A stretch of 8,166 bases of DNA from Acidobacteriota bacterium. GTDB lineage: Bacteria; Planctomycetota; Phycisphaerae; WQYP01; JAJZKJ01. Shown piece by piece: positions 1 to 7,161 of this stretch; the stretch's first letter is position 1; each line of letters opens with the position of its first letter. Made by a program: the position numbers and the translations under genes. The notes under the pieces were generated by a model. It saw nothing but the letters and a program-made list of their open reading frames with translations. It was not told the origin of the DNA and ran no database searches. Where the stretch lies: the NCBI GenBank assembly GCA_021804195.1, contig JAJZKJ010000083.1:1-8166 (forward strand), read 5' to 3'.

Positions 1-99
1 CCGCAAACCTGCCCTGATCTGATTCCATGCACCATTGGATGAGACAGGTTCTGCTCTTTTCCACTCTCAAGACCCCTGATTTCGCAGCAGTGACGCATG

Positions 100-115
100 T
101 TGACTCCGTTATAAT
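100..115 (+). promoter_or_regulatory. Possible promoter -10 element upstream of the lipoprotein gene
   Basis: A perfect TATAAT hexamer lies at 110-115, 66 bases before the chosen ATG at 182, in an AT-richer patch of an otherwise GC-rich window. A TTGACT at 100-105 resembles a -35 box but is only 4 bases away, so the two cannot form one normal sigma-70 promoter. At the usual distance of 16-18 bases there is no good -35 match, and no extended TG motif precedes the hexamer. It is therefore called on the -10 alone. It could be a weak promoter for the lipoprotein gene or a chance match. Confidence 0.35.
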
Positions 116-181
116 CGTTCTTTGTGGGCAGTGCTGGATGGGCTGATCGTTCCCGGCTCTCAAATTTTGGACAAAGGCTCC

Positions 182-2104
182 ATGTACTTGAAAAAGAATC
201 ATTTAATTTCAGCCGCGCTGCTTTTGGCGCTGCTCGCCAGCCTCGCTGCCTGCAACAACTATTACATTCCGCCCCCACCGGTGCAGTCGGCGATCATCAA
301 AGCCCCGGCCAACGGCGAGCTGGTGATTACTTCCACCAACACCAGCAACCAGACCATTCCGGCGACCTTTCAGTTCCAGGCCGGCGTGCAAAATACCACT
401 GACACCACGGTGCAGTGGGCAATTCAGGATCCGGTGACCTTTAAAAATATTATCGGCGGCAACTCCACCCTGGGCACCATCACCTCGACCGGTCTTTATA
501 CCGCGCCCACGCTGCTGCCCGACCCCAATCAGATCACGATTGTGGATATTCCCCAGGCCGACCCCACCGAGTTTTCAACCTTTGTTCTGACCCTGCAAAA
601 CCCATTGGCCCAGGTGAATTCCGTATCTCCCGATTTCGTCACCACCGGCGACCAGACCACCCTTACCCTGCAGGGCGCAAACTTTTATCCCACCACCACG
701 CTGCAAATCAATGGCGGTCAGTTAGGGACTGTCACCCCGGTTAACCCCAGCCAGCTTTATCCATTTGGCGAGTTCACGGCCACAGCCCAATTCAATCACC
801 CCGGACTGGCGCAGATTCAGGCCCAGAATCCCCATAGCAGCGGCAACAGTAATTCGATTTACATGATCAGCCAGCCCGACACTCCGGCCGCATCCTCCTC
901 GATCGCGGTCGAAATGGAGCCGGTCAGTTACACACAGAACAGCTCGGGGACGCTGACTCCGGTCTATGCCAATGTGGCCTTTGTGCCGCAAACCCGGCAA
1001 AACCAGATTGCCGTGGTCAATGTGGACAGCGCCCAGGTGCTGACGACCGGCGGAGGCTTGCCGCTGGCGATTTCCCTGCCCACCGGCTTTGCTCCCACCG
1101 CCGCGGCCGCCAACCCCAAAAACAATACTGTGGCCGTGATCAGCGCCCAGACGCCGAAACTGGTCCTTATCAATGCCGTCAATGATACGGTGACCGCCGT
1201 CTATCCCATTCCCGCCAGCGGCAGCGCCAAATTCAGCGACGGAATCAGTTGCACCGTCTGCGGCGTGACCGTGGATTCACAGAATAATCTGGCCATTCTC
1301 GACACCGCCAGCGGCTTTCTGACCATGAATCTCGGCACCGGCCAGACCGGCGTGCCGATCGCGGCCCAGGCGGCGGAAAATTTCTCCTACGATCCCCTGA
1401 CCCAGACCGCCTACGCCCCATATACCGATGCCAGCGGCACCGGCCTGCAGGTCATCAGTTTTGCCAATCAAACCGTCTCGAATTTTGCCCTGCCTCAGGG
1501 CACGGCTTTTAGCCTGGGCAGCGCCCTGAACAGCGCCGCTTTCGATATCAACACCAATACGCTGCTGGTGGATGATTCCGCCGCCTCAAACTACACCGAA
1601 ATCAACTGGAACTCACCCACGCAGAGCGGGACCCAGATCACGGCGCCAGCGGCGCAGTTCACGCCCACCGCCGGCTGCAGCGGCGCCTGGAACCAGGTCA
1701 ACCTTGAACCCGGCTCGCATCTCGGCTTGCTGGGCAACGCCGGCAGTTGTCTCGCCGTTGCGGTGCTGCCCGGCTCGCCGCCCTTTGGCGCGCCCGGCGT
1801 GCCCGACACCGCCACGCCTTCGACCGACACGCTGCGCTGGACCAGCCTGGGCGCCAGCCCCGACGGCGCCGCCTGGCTCAATAGCCCCGCGCCCCAGGGA
1901 CTCACCACCTTCTCCAGCCTCGACGGCAACGTCTATGGCCTAGCCCTGCGGGCCGATCAGAAAATGCTGTTGCGCGTGAACCTGCGCAATTTCCTGCAGC
2001 AGGGTCAGATTGTCCCCAGCGCCGTGGATAATAACCAAATCTCCCCCAGCAACCCCACAACCCCCACGAATGTGGACATCTTCGACTATATTTCCCTGCC
2101 CTGA
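182..2104 (+). CDS. Secreted lipoprotein with Ig-like, IPT/TIG-like and YncE-type beta-propeller regions
   Basis: Predicted lipoprotein of 640 residues, probably anchored outside the cytoplasm. The N-terminus has lysines at 4-5, a hydrophobic stretch at about 8-22 and a lipobox LAAC with the acylated Cys at 24, followed by a short proline run. Residues about 58-140 look like an Ig-like fold, with a QWAI strand and a G-L-Y-T-A-P signature near 104-109. Residues about 143-230 resemble an IPT/TIG domain (VSPDFVTTGD, then LTLQGANF). From about 265 to the end there are propeller-like repeats (AVVNVDSAQVL, VLINAVNDTV) as in YncE/NHL proteins. The ATG at 182 is chosen because it puts the signal peptide at the very N-terminus and has AAAGG 4 bases upstream; an in-frame TTG at 122 would add 20 non-signal residues. 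No catalytic motif is visible. The role, perhaps binding or adhesion at the cell surface, is unknown. The gene converges with the minus-strand series. Confidence 0.88.
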   Translation: MYLKKNHLISAALLLALLASLAACNNYYIPPPPVQSAIIKAPANGELVITSTNTSNQTIPATFQFQAGVQNTTDTTVQWAIQDPVTFKNIIGGNSTLGTITSTGLYTAPTLLPDPNQITIVDIPQADPTEFSTFVLTLQNPLAQVNSVSPDFVTTGDQTTLTLQGANFYPTTTLQINGGQLGTVTPVNPSQLYPFGEFTATAQFNHPGLAQIQAQNPHSSGNSNSIYMISQPDTPAASSSIAVEMEPVSYTQNSSGTLTPVYANVAFVPQTRQNQIAVVNVDSAQVLTTGGGLPLAISLPTGFAPTAAAANPKNNTVAVISAQTPKLVLINAVNDTVTAVYPIPASGSAKFSDGISCTVCGVTVDSQNNLAILDTASGFLTMNLGTGQTGVPIAAQAAENFSYDPLTQTAYAPYTDASGTGLQVISFANQTVSNFALPQGTAFSLGSALNSAAFDINTNTLLVDDSAASNYTEINWNSPTQSGTQITAPAAQFTPTAGCSGAWNQVNLEPGSHLGLLGNAGSCLAVAVLPGSPPFGAPGVPDTATPSTDTLRWTSLGASPDGAAWLNSPAPQGLTTFSSLDGNVYGLALRADQKMLLRVNLRNFLQQGQIVPSAVDNNQISPSNPTTPTNVDIFDYISLP

Positions 2105-2195
2105 AGGATCACACTCAGCAGCGTTCAACCGCGGAAAATCGGGATCTAACAGGCAACTCCGGCCTTCCCACTCAATGCGTTTAAATACTTAGTGG

Positions 2196-2227
2196 CACAT
2201 GCGTCGGCCGCCGCTAATCGCCATGTG
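2196..2227 (-). terminator. Weak hairpin at the end of the minus-strand series
   Basis: CACATGCG at 2196-2203 pairs with CGCCATGTG at 2219-2227 with one bulged base, around a GC-rich loop. It overlaps the last codons and stop of the small cysteine-containing gene (stop at 2214-2216). On the minus strand no run of T follows, so it does not look like a normal intrinsic terminator. It is listed because it is the only stem seen in the convergent gap between the lipoprotein gene and the minus-strand genes (2105-2213). Confidence 0.2.
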
Positions 2228-2675
2228 TTTCAAGAGGCAGTTCCATCTGGGCTGGCGGAACAGGCCGCGGCTGGGCTTGCAGAAATGCCGATGCCTGCCG
2301 CAATAAACGGTCCTGCGCCGCGGGATGCAGGACGGCCAACGCGAACCGTCCCTCCAGCCGGTCATAATGCAGGCTGCCGCAGGCCACCGGATGATGCCCG
2401 CGCTCCAGGGCAAACCGGATTTCCACGCGCTCTCCGCTTTCGCGCCCCAGAGAAAAGCTGATCCGGTCGGCCTCGGCTCCGGCGGGAAAGTGCGGGCAAA
2501 CGGGCGCGCCCAGATTACAGCCACCGGCCAAAAATTCCGCCGGCGCCGGCATGTCTGGGTCATCAGCCCTTTCACCCGCGCTCCGGGCCGCGCAGCGGCC
2601 CTCCCAGATGCCGCCGAGCGGCCAGGCCGCATCCGCGGACGGCAACTGCTCGGGATCAAAATATGGACAACACAT
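2214..2675 (-). CDS. Small conserved-looking cysteine-containing protein, function unknown
   Basis: A 153-residue soluble protein that I cannot name. The N-terminus begins MCCPYFDP, followed by WPLGGIWEGRC (Cys28) and then a GGCNLG...CPHFP block (Cys53, Cys60). The cysteines C2, C3, C28, C53 and C60, in motif-like surroundings, could bind a metal or an Fe-S cluster; this is inference. Residues 70-125 look like a mixed alpha/beta segment, and the end is proline-rich. There is no signal peptide or membrane segment. This frame is preferred over a longer overlapping minus-strand frame (2189-2707), whose product is Arg/Trp/Cys-rich and looks like a shadow. The ATG at 2675 is directly preceded by an in-frame TGA, so it is the first possible start. 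No Shine-Dalgarno sequence is evident. The gene lies 50 bases after the TMTC-like gene and is probably the last of the transcript. Confidence 0.72.
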   Translation of the reverse strand: MCCPYFDPEQLPSADAAWPLGGIWEGRCAARSAGERADDPDMPAPAEFLAGGCNLGAPVCPHFPAGAEADRISFSLGRESGERVEIRFALERGHHPVACGSLHYDRLEGRFALAVLHPAAQDRLLRQASAFLQAQPRPVPPAQMELPLETHGD

Positions 2676-2725
2676 TCAAGGATCACGCTCAGGGATAAGC
2701 ATCGCATAGCGGCGTTGGAACCCGC

Positions 2726-4555
2726 TCACCGGCGATGCGGCTTCCGACGTTTGACGGGGGAATTCCGGCTTCTGTTCTCCGCCTCCAAAACCCACGCCTT
2801 CTGCGCCGGCGCCAGTTGAAAGCCCCGCAGCGCGCGGCCTTCCCGCAGCAAATTGCCGTTATGGCCGGCTTGCAGCTCGAGCGGCGCCAATTGGTTAAAC
2901 ACGCCCGGCAGCGGGTGCAGCCAGAAGGCATGCCGCAAGTCCAGCAAAGCCCAGGCGTGGTTATGCTGCAGCAAGCGGCATTGGGCCAGCGCCAGCCAGG
3001 CCGCGCGATAGACCGGATGAATCAGGATCGCGGCCCGGAACTGCGCCGCCGCCCGCTTTTCATGTCCCCATTGCTGCAACACCCCGCCGTAATCGAAGTG
3101 CGCCACGGCCGAACGGGGCGAGCTGCGCGCCATATAAGCGAAAAAAGAGAGATTGTCCGACCATTGCGGACCTTGCCGCAGGTCTGTCCAGGCGTAAGCG
3201 GATAGCAGCAATACCCCGCACGCCGCAGCCGCGGCCGCCGCAGCCCGCGGCCAGCGCCAGCCCCGCAGGGAATCGCTCAGCATCTCCGCGCCCGCGCCCA
3301 AAACCAGCGCCAGCCCCAGGGAGGGGAAATAAAACAGCCGGTTGGCATGAATGGCGCCAATCAGAAACAGCAGATTCGAGACCGGCAAATACGTCAGCCC
3401 CAGCCAAAGCCAGCCCAGCCGCGCGGCCGGCTTTTTCCTCATCAGCCAGATCAGTCCCGCGATGCCGGCCAGCATTCCCCAAACCGCCAGCCCGCGCGGC
3501 GAACCTGGGCGGGTGATGACCGCCATCTGGTTATAGCAGTAGTCCTGCGGCATGTGAAACGGCCACAGCAAATCAAGGCAGCCGATGAGGCCGCTCCACA
3601 GCGCGGTTTCCAGGCGCGCGAACCAACCGGCATAGAGCAGCGGATTGCAGATATATTGAATCCGCCGCGCCATCCAGCCCACCACCTGGATCCGCATCAT
3701 TAAATAAACCACCGTGGCCGCGCCCAGAGCCCATACCGCCGGCTGCCGGAAGGGCTGAAGCACCCCGCGGCTCCAGTGTGGGGTTTTAACGGCCGGGCCG
3801 GCCGTGGCGGGCACCGCAACCGTTCCGCGTTGCGGCAGCGCCCGCAGCCAGATCATACATACCGGAAGTCCGGCCAGCGCGATCACGCTCTCCTTGCACA
3901 GCAGCGCCATCAAAGCCAGCAAAAACGCCGCCGCCGACCATCCCAGCCCGCGCCATTCCGCGCCGCGCCCATGGCATTCGATCGCCTCGATCGCCGCCAA
4001 CAAGGCCAGCAGCGCCCCCGCCGCGGCCAGCAGATCGCAGCGCCCCACCAGCCCGGCCACCACCCCCAGGTGCTGCGCGGTGCAGCCAAACCAGGCGGCG
4101 GCAAAAAAGGCCGGGGCCGGCCGCAGCAGACGCCGCGCCAGCACATAGAGCAACACGGTCACCAGGGCGTTCAGCCCCAGGTTGGTGGCGTGGTACAGCC
4201 AGGCGGCATTGGGCCGCAGCCGCCATTCCAGCGCAAAACTCAGAATCGCCAGCGGACGGTAGAGCCCCATCCGCAGCATCGGCGCCCAGTAGTCCTGCAC
4301 AAATAAGAGCGGCCAATGCGCCAGCGAGCGCACATTGGGGTTATGGAAAACGATATAAACGTCGTCGTAGCAGTATTGGTTAAAGGCCGAAGTCAGAAAC
4401 GAACCCGCTGCCAGCAGGGCCAGCAGACTGATTTGAAAGCCGCGGCTCGGAGGCGGCACAGCCGCTTTTTTTAAGGCGAAACCCTTTTGCAACTTTCCGG
4501 CCGAAACCGGAGCTTGCGAACCCTGATTGTGGCTGGAATCTTTATTGCCATTCAT
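2726..4555 (-). CDS. TMTC-like multi-pass membrane protein with C-terminal TPR-like repeats (putative GT-C glycosyltransferase)
   Basis: A 609-residue inner-membrane protein resembling the TMTC family, whose eukaryotic members are protein O-mannosyltransferases of the GT-C fold. After a polar tail of about 40 residues comes a first membrane helix, then an external loop with an acidic pair (CYDDVYIV, Asp64-65) and N-P-N-V-R. Family-like motifs follow: DYW and GLYRPL (88-102), YHATNLGLNALV (121-132), VAGLVGRCDLLAA (about 166-178), KES (221-223) and NRLFYFPSLGLAL (405-417). About 9-10 hydrophobic segments are visible. Residues about 470-555 hold two or three TPR-like helix pairs, fewer than in animal TMTCs, and the C-terminus is basic. 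An eight-alanine run sits in the last membrane helix. The ATG at 4555 is preferred. An in-frame GTG at 4645 would add 30 residues rich in codons such as CGA, ACA and TCA and give a 24-base gap to the PLP gene. The donor and acceptor cannot be read from sequence. Confidence 0.82.
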   Translation of the reverse strand: MNGNKDSSHNQGSQAPVSAGKLQKGFALKKAAVPPPSRGFQISLLALLAAGSFLTSAFNQYCYDDVYIVFHNPNVRSLAHWPLLFVQDYWAPMLRMGLYRPLAILSFALEWRLRPNAAWLYHATNLGLNALVTVLLYVLARRLLRPAPAFFAAAWFGCTAQHLGVVAGLVGRCDLLAAAGALLALLAAIEAIECHGRGAEWRGLGWSAAAFLLALMALLCKESVIALAGLPVCMIWLRALPQRGTVAVPATAGPAVKTPHWSRGVLQPFRQPAVWALGAATVVYLMMRIQVVGWMARRIQYICNPLLYAGWFARLETALWSGLIGCLDLLWPFHMPQDYCYNQMAVITRPGSPRGLAVWGMLAGIAGLIWLMRKKPAARLGWLWLGLTYLPVSNLLFLIGAIHANRLFYFPSLGLALVLGAGAEMLSDSLRGWRWPRAAAAAAAACGVLLLSAYAWTDLRQGPQWSDNLSFFAYMARSSPRSAVAHFDYGGVLQQWGHEKRAAAQFRAAILIHPVYRAAWLALAQCRLLQHNHAWALLDLRHAFWLHPLPGVFNQLAPLELQAGHNGNLLREGRALRGFQLAPAQKAWVLEAENRSRNSPVKRRKPHRR

Positions 4556-4556
4556 A

Positions 4557-4586
4557 AGCGCGGGACCTGACAGGAAACCCCGCGCT
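4557..4586 (-). promoter_or_regulatory. Perfect 8-bp stem abutting the start codon of the TMTC-like gene
   Basis: AGCGCGGG at 4557-4564 and CCCGCGCT at 4579-4586 are perfect inverted repeats with a 14-base loop. On the minus strand the stem ends one base before the ATG at 4555. The only AGG that could act as a weak ribosome binding site lies in the loop. If that ATG is the true start, the stem could limit ribosome access to this gene. If the upstream GTG at 4645 is used, the stem lies inside coding sequence and may mean nothing. Confidence 0.35.
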
Positions 4587-4669
4587 TCGTCCTGCGATCC
4601 CGCATTTGCACTGCAATGCGGCTCGACCGTAAACGCTGTTCGCACGCCATGAGAGTAGCAAAATCACCT

Positions 4670-5806
4670 TCACTTCTCCACTTCCATCATGCTCGGAACC
4701 CGGCATTCTAATTCGTCCCGGACCGCACAAGCGGTCTTTGCCATATAGCTCAACGCTTCCCGTCCGATGCCCTGATGAATCGGCAGCTCGATGAGCGTGC
4801 GGCGCAGGGCGCGGCTGGCTTTAAATTCATTCCCTTCGGGACCCTCCGCCCAGGTCCGCACGGCCATGATCCCGGCCCGCCATAGCCGGCGGCAGAACTC
4901 CGGCTTTTCCGGTACGCGGAGTAAAAAAAACAGCGGCACATCGCCCGCCCGCAGCGCCGGCAGCGGATCGGGCCAGCCGTGACATTCCAGTTCGCGGCGC
5001 AGAATTTCATAATTCTGAAGTCGCTGTGCCACGATGGCGCGCCAGTTTTGCGCTCGCACCGCTCCGCGCACCCAGGCCGAGGCGCGCCAGCCGGCGCGCG
5101 CGGCCACAAAATCATTCAGCCCCGTCATGGCAAACTCCGGCCAGGCCGCGGGCCGCCAGCCGCGCAGCCTTCCGGCCACGCGCGCAAAGCGCGCCGGGCC
5201 GCGCGAGCGCCGCCAGAATCCGGTCAGCGTATGCGACCAGGGCGGCGCATGCAGATTCTGCGCCGGCCCGGCTGAAAACGGCAGCCATAACAGCCCGCCA
5301 TGGGGAACGGGAAAAGTCTTGTGCAGGCAAAAAATCGCGGCATCGGCGAAGCTGCCCGCAAATTTTCCCTCCCATTGGGCAAACAGGCTCAGCGCGCAAT
5401 CTTCAATTACCTGCAGCCGGCGCGCCCGGGCCCAGGCCATGATCCGCGGCATGGGCTGCGCCCGGCCAAAATAATGAATCACATAAAGCGCGCGCGTACG
5501 CGGCGTCAGCCGCCGGGCGGTATCATCTAAATCAAGCGCGAAATCCGCGCCCACTCCGTAAAATATGACTTCGCAGCCGGCCGCCCGCAGCGCCGCCGTC
5601 TCCACTCCATGATGGAATGCCGGCATCAGCACCGCATCGCCGCGCCGCCAGCCGAGAGCCGCCGGGAGCGCGTGGATGGCATGCCGGGCCTCATAAAAAT
5701 CCAGGCGGCGGCCATTGCGGCCGCTTCCGTCATCGGCCACGCGCCAGGGAAACGGCAAATCCGGATTCAGCCAGCGGCGTAAAGATGCCTCGCGCCAGCT
5801 CCACAT
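4670..5806 (-). CDS. DegT/DnrJ/EryC1/StrS-type PLP-dependent aminotransferase-like protein
   Basis: A 378-residue cytosolic fold-type I PLP enzyme. DegT-family members transfer an amino group to a nucleotide-linked keto-sugar, building amino sugars for surface glycans. Visible landmarks are GWRRGDAVLMPAFHHGVETAAL (52-73, the start of the cofactor domain), TRALYVIHYFG (104-114), VIEDCA with Asp136 (expected to contact the pyridine nitrogen), and FCLHKTFPVPHGG, where Lys163 is the expected Schiff-base lysine ahead of the usual Gly-Gly pair. The region after this differs from classical members: the usual G-x-N-x-R-M segment is not evident, only MTGLNDF. A catalytic enzyme is likely, but sugar amination is not assured. 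The ATG at 5806 is the first in-frame ATG, and no Shine-Dalgarno sequence precedes it. The gene follows the GNAT gene by 49 bases, so the two are likely co-transcribed. Confidence 0.88.
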   Translation of the reverse strand: MWSWREASLRRWLNPDLPFPWRVADDGSGRNGRRLDFYEARHAIHALPAALGWRRGDAVLMPAFHHGVETAALRAAGCEVIFYGVGADFALDLDDTARRLTPRTRALYVIHYFGRAQPMPRIMAWARARRLQVIEDCALSLFAQWEGKFAGSFADAAIFCLHKTFPVPHGGLLWLPFSAGPAQNLHAPPWSHTLTGFWRRSRGPARFARVAGRLRGWRPAAWPEFAMTGLNDFVAARAGWRASAWVRGAVRAQNWRAIVAQRLQNYEILRRELECHGWPDPLPALRAGDVPLFFLLRVPEKPEFCRRLWRAGIMAVRTWAEGPEGNEFKASRALRRTLIELPIHQGIGREALSYMAKTACAVRDELECRVPSMMEVEK

Positions 5807-5855
5807 GGGCCATTCGGGCAGGATCGGCGCCGCTATGACGGATGAGGAGGGGGGC

Positions 5856-7100
5856 TTAACTATGATTCACCTCGGTGGAAACCAGATCTTCCGCCTCCGC
5901 CGTGTTCAACGGCTCCGGATGTTCCACCTGGCGGCTGCCGAACGCAATCAGCATTCCCCCGGCGGCGCCCTCAGCCGCGCCTCGCCCGTTTTGACCGGCT
6001 TCGCTTACGGCGGCTTGCGCGGCGGCGAATGCGGCGCCTTGCCGCCGCTCACCGCGCATCTGCAGGGCGCGGCCGGCCAGCGTACGGTTATACAGGCGCA
6101 CGCACATTAATTCGTCCACGCTCTGTCCCCATTCCGCTTTCCACACCGCGTCATCGCCTAAAAAGTCATACCCCGCGCAGCCCTGCCGGTGCGCCAACTG
6201 CAGCATCCAGGCCCGCAGCACCGAGCCCGGCGAATAGCGGTGCAGCGATTCTTCATAGCCAATTTTCAGACAACCCAGCCGGTTGCCGTTCCACAGGCAA
6301 AATTCGAAGGCGATCAGTTTCTCGCCCAGCCGCAAGCCATAGAGCCGCAGCTGACCGCTGGCCGCGAGCCGAAAGGCCATGCGCCGGTAAAACCGCTCCA
6401 CGGCCGGATTCTGTCCGATTGCGGTATGGGCGCGGCCTTTCCAGCCGCTGGCTTCCACCGCGAAGCATTCGCGCAGCATGGCATACAAGCCGCCGCATCC
6501 GGTCTGAACCACCAGCGATAACCGGCCCAGACTCCGCAACAGCCGCAATCGCCGGCGCAGATTATGGCGCAGGGAAAGATGAAAACCGGCTTCGACATCC
6601 GCCCAGGGCCGATCCAGATCAACCCCGCGCTGCTGCCGCGAACTGAGCCGGTAAGAATGGAGTCCGGCCTCTCCCGCCATGATGCAAAACAGATGGGCGC
6701 TCCGCCGCGGCAGTTGCGCCAGATCAAATACATCCCAGGCATGATGCCGCGTCAGATGGCGGCACATGCGGCCCAAAACACTCCGCGCCGCCTCCGGGCG
6801 GCAGAGACAGTCCATGCGCGGAGTATGTTCGTTGGCCATCAGCGCCAGCCGCCGGGCGCCCCTGCGCCAACCCCGCCGCAGCGGAATAATGCCCAGCGTC
6901 TGTTGCCGGTTATAAATCTGGCAGATCAGAAACTGATCCTGGCCGAAAGACTTCCACCATTGCAGAAACCAGTCATGGCTGAGATAAGCGCCCCAGGGAT
7001 GCAGGGCCGCCAGCTCATTCCATTCCGGCTTCAGACGCACAAAGTCGCCCCATTCGCGAATGCAGCGAACGGAATACTCCCCTATGCTCTCCGTATCCAT
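5856..7100 (-). CDS. GNAT-family acyltransferase of the CelD/BcsL type (Acetyltransf_6-like)
   Basis: A 414-residue cytosolic protein of the GNAT-superfamily branch found in cellulose and exopolysaccharide clusters (CelD/BcsL); its fold is related to FemAB aminoacyltransferases. The N-terminal half has the typical W-rich block (SHDWFLQWWKSFG, 41-53) and LGIIPLRR (69-76). The core domain spans about 175-330: a basic RHNLRRRLRLL segment, EASGWKGR (216-223), LYGLRLGEKLIAFEF (253-267), the YSPGSVL motif (289-295) and YDFLGDDAVWKAEWG (311-325). Residues 350-414 form an Ala/Gln-rich tail outside the usual domain. The ATG at 7100 has only AAGCAGA-like bases ahead of it, not a clear ribosome binding site. 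The gene lies 110 bases after cysS and 49 bases before the PLP gene, suggesting it acylates an amino sugar or lipid-linked product. The substrate is unknown. Confidence 0.88.
   Translation of the reverse strand: MDTESIGEYSVRCIREWGDFVRLKPEWNELAALHPWGAYLSHDWFLQWWKSFGQDQFLICQIYNRQQTLGIIPLRRGWRRGARRLALMANEHTPRMDCLCRPEAARSVLGRMCRHLTRHHAWDVFDLAQLPRRSAHLFCIMAGEAGLHSYRLSSRQQRGVDLDRPWADVEAGFHLSLRHNLRRRLRLLRSLGRLSLVVQTGCGGLYAMLRECFAVEASGWKGRAHTAIGQNPAVERFYRRMAFRLAASGQLRLYGLRLGEKLIAFEFCLWNGNRLGCLKIGYEESLHRYSPGSVLRAWMLQLAHRQGCAGYDFLGDDAVWKAEWGQSVDELMCVRLYNRTLAGRALQMRGERRQGAAFAAAQAAVSEAGQNGRGAAEGAAGGMLIAFGSRQVEHPEPLNTAEAEDLVSTEVNHS
6019..6048. repeat. 8-bp perfect inverted repeat inside the GNAT gene tail
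   Basis: GCGGCGGC at 6019-6026 and GCCGCCGC at 6041-6048 form a perfect stem with a 14-base loop, in the part that codes for the Ala/Gln-rich tail of the GNAT protein. Repeated alanine and arginine codons in GC-rich DNA readily create such stems, so a function is doubtful. Confidence 0.3.
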
Positions 7101-7161
7101 TCTGCTTTATACGGATGCAGCTCTGCCCGGAGAGGAAAGTACAAGAATGCCGATTGCGGCC

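Noticed and set aside
1..98. Minus-strand open frame starting at ATG 98 with GGAG 5 bases upstream and running off the left edge (at least 32 codons)
   Set aside because: Only 32 codons are visible. Codons such as AGG, AGA, GGA and TCA are unlike the neighbouring genes, and the peptide matches no family I know. It could be real, but the window cannot support it.
100..115. TTGACT and TATAAT as one complete sigma-70 promoter
   Set aside because: The spacing is only 4 bases instead of about 17, so only the -10 hexamer is kept, at low confidence.
2189..2707. Longer minus-strand frame overlapping the small cysteine gene
   Set aside because: The product is rich in Arg, Trp and Cys with no domain-like pattern, whereas the other frame has clear motif-like blocks; this is an out-of-frame shadow.
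3776..4316. Long open frames on both strands (176 codons each) opposite or overlapping the TMTC-like gene
   Set aside because: They arise from high GC content and are Arg/Gln/Pro/Ala-rich; the TMTC-like frame carries the family motifs.
5026..5474. Three overlapping plus-strand frames opposite the PLP gene
   Set aside because: These are antisense shadows of a GC-rich coding region with Arg/Ala/Pro-rich products and no start signals.
5844..6110. Plus-strand frame with a strong GAGGAGGGGGG before ATG 5862
   Set aside because: The purine run looks like an excellent ribosome binding site, but the frame is antisense to the end of the well-supported GNAT gene and its product has no recognisable features.
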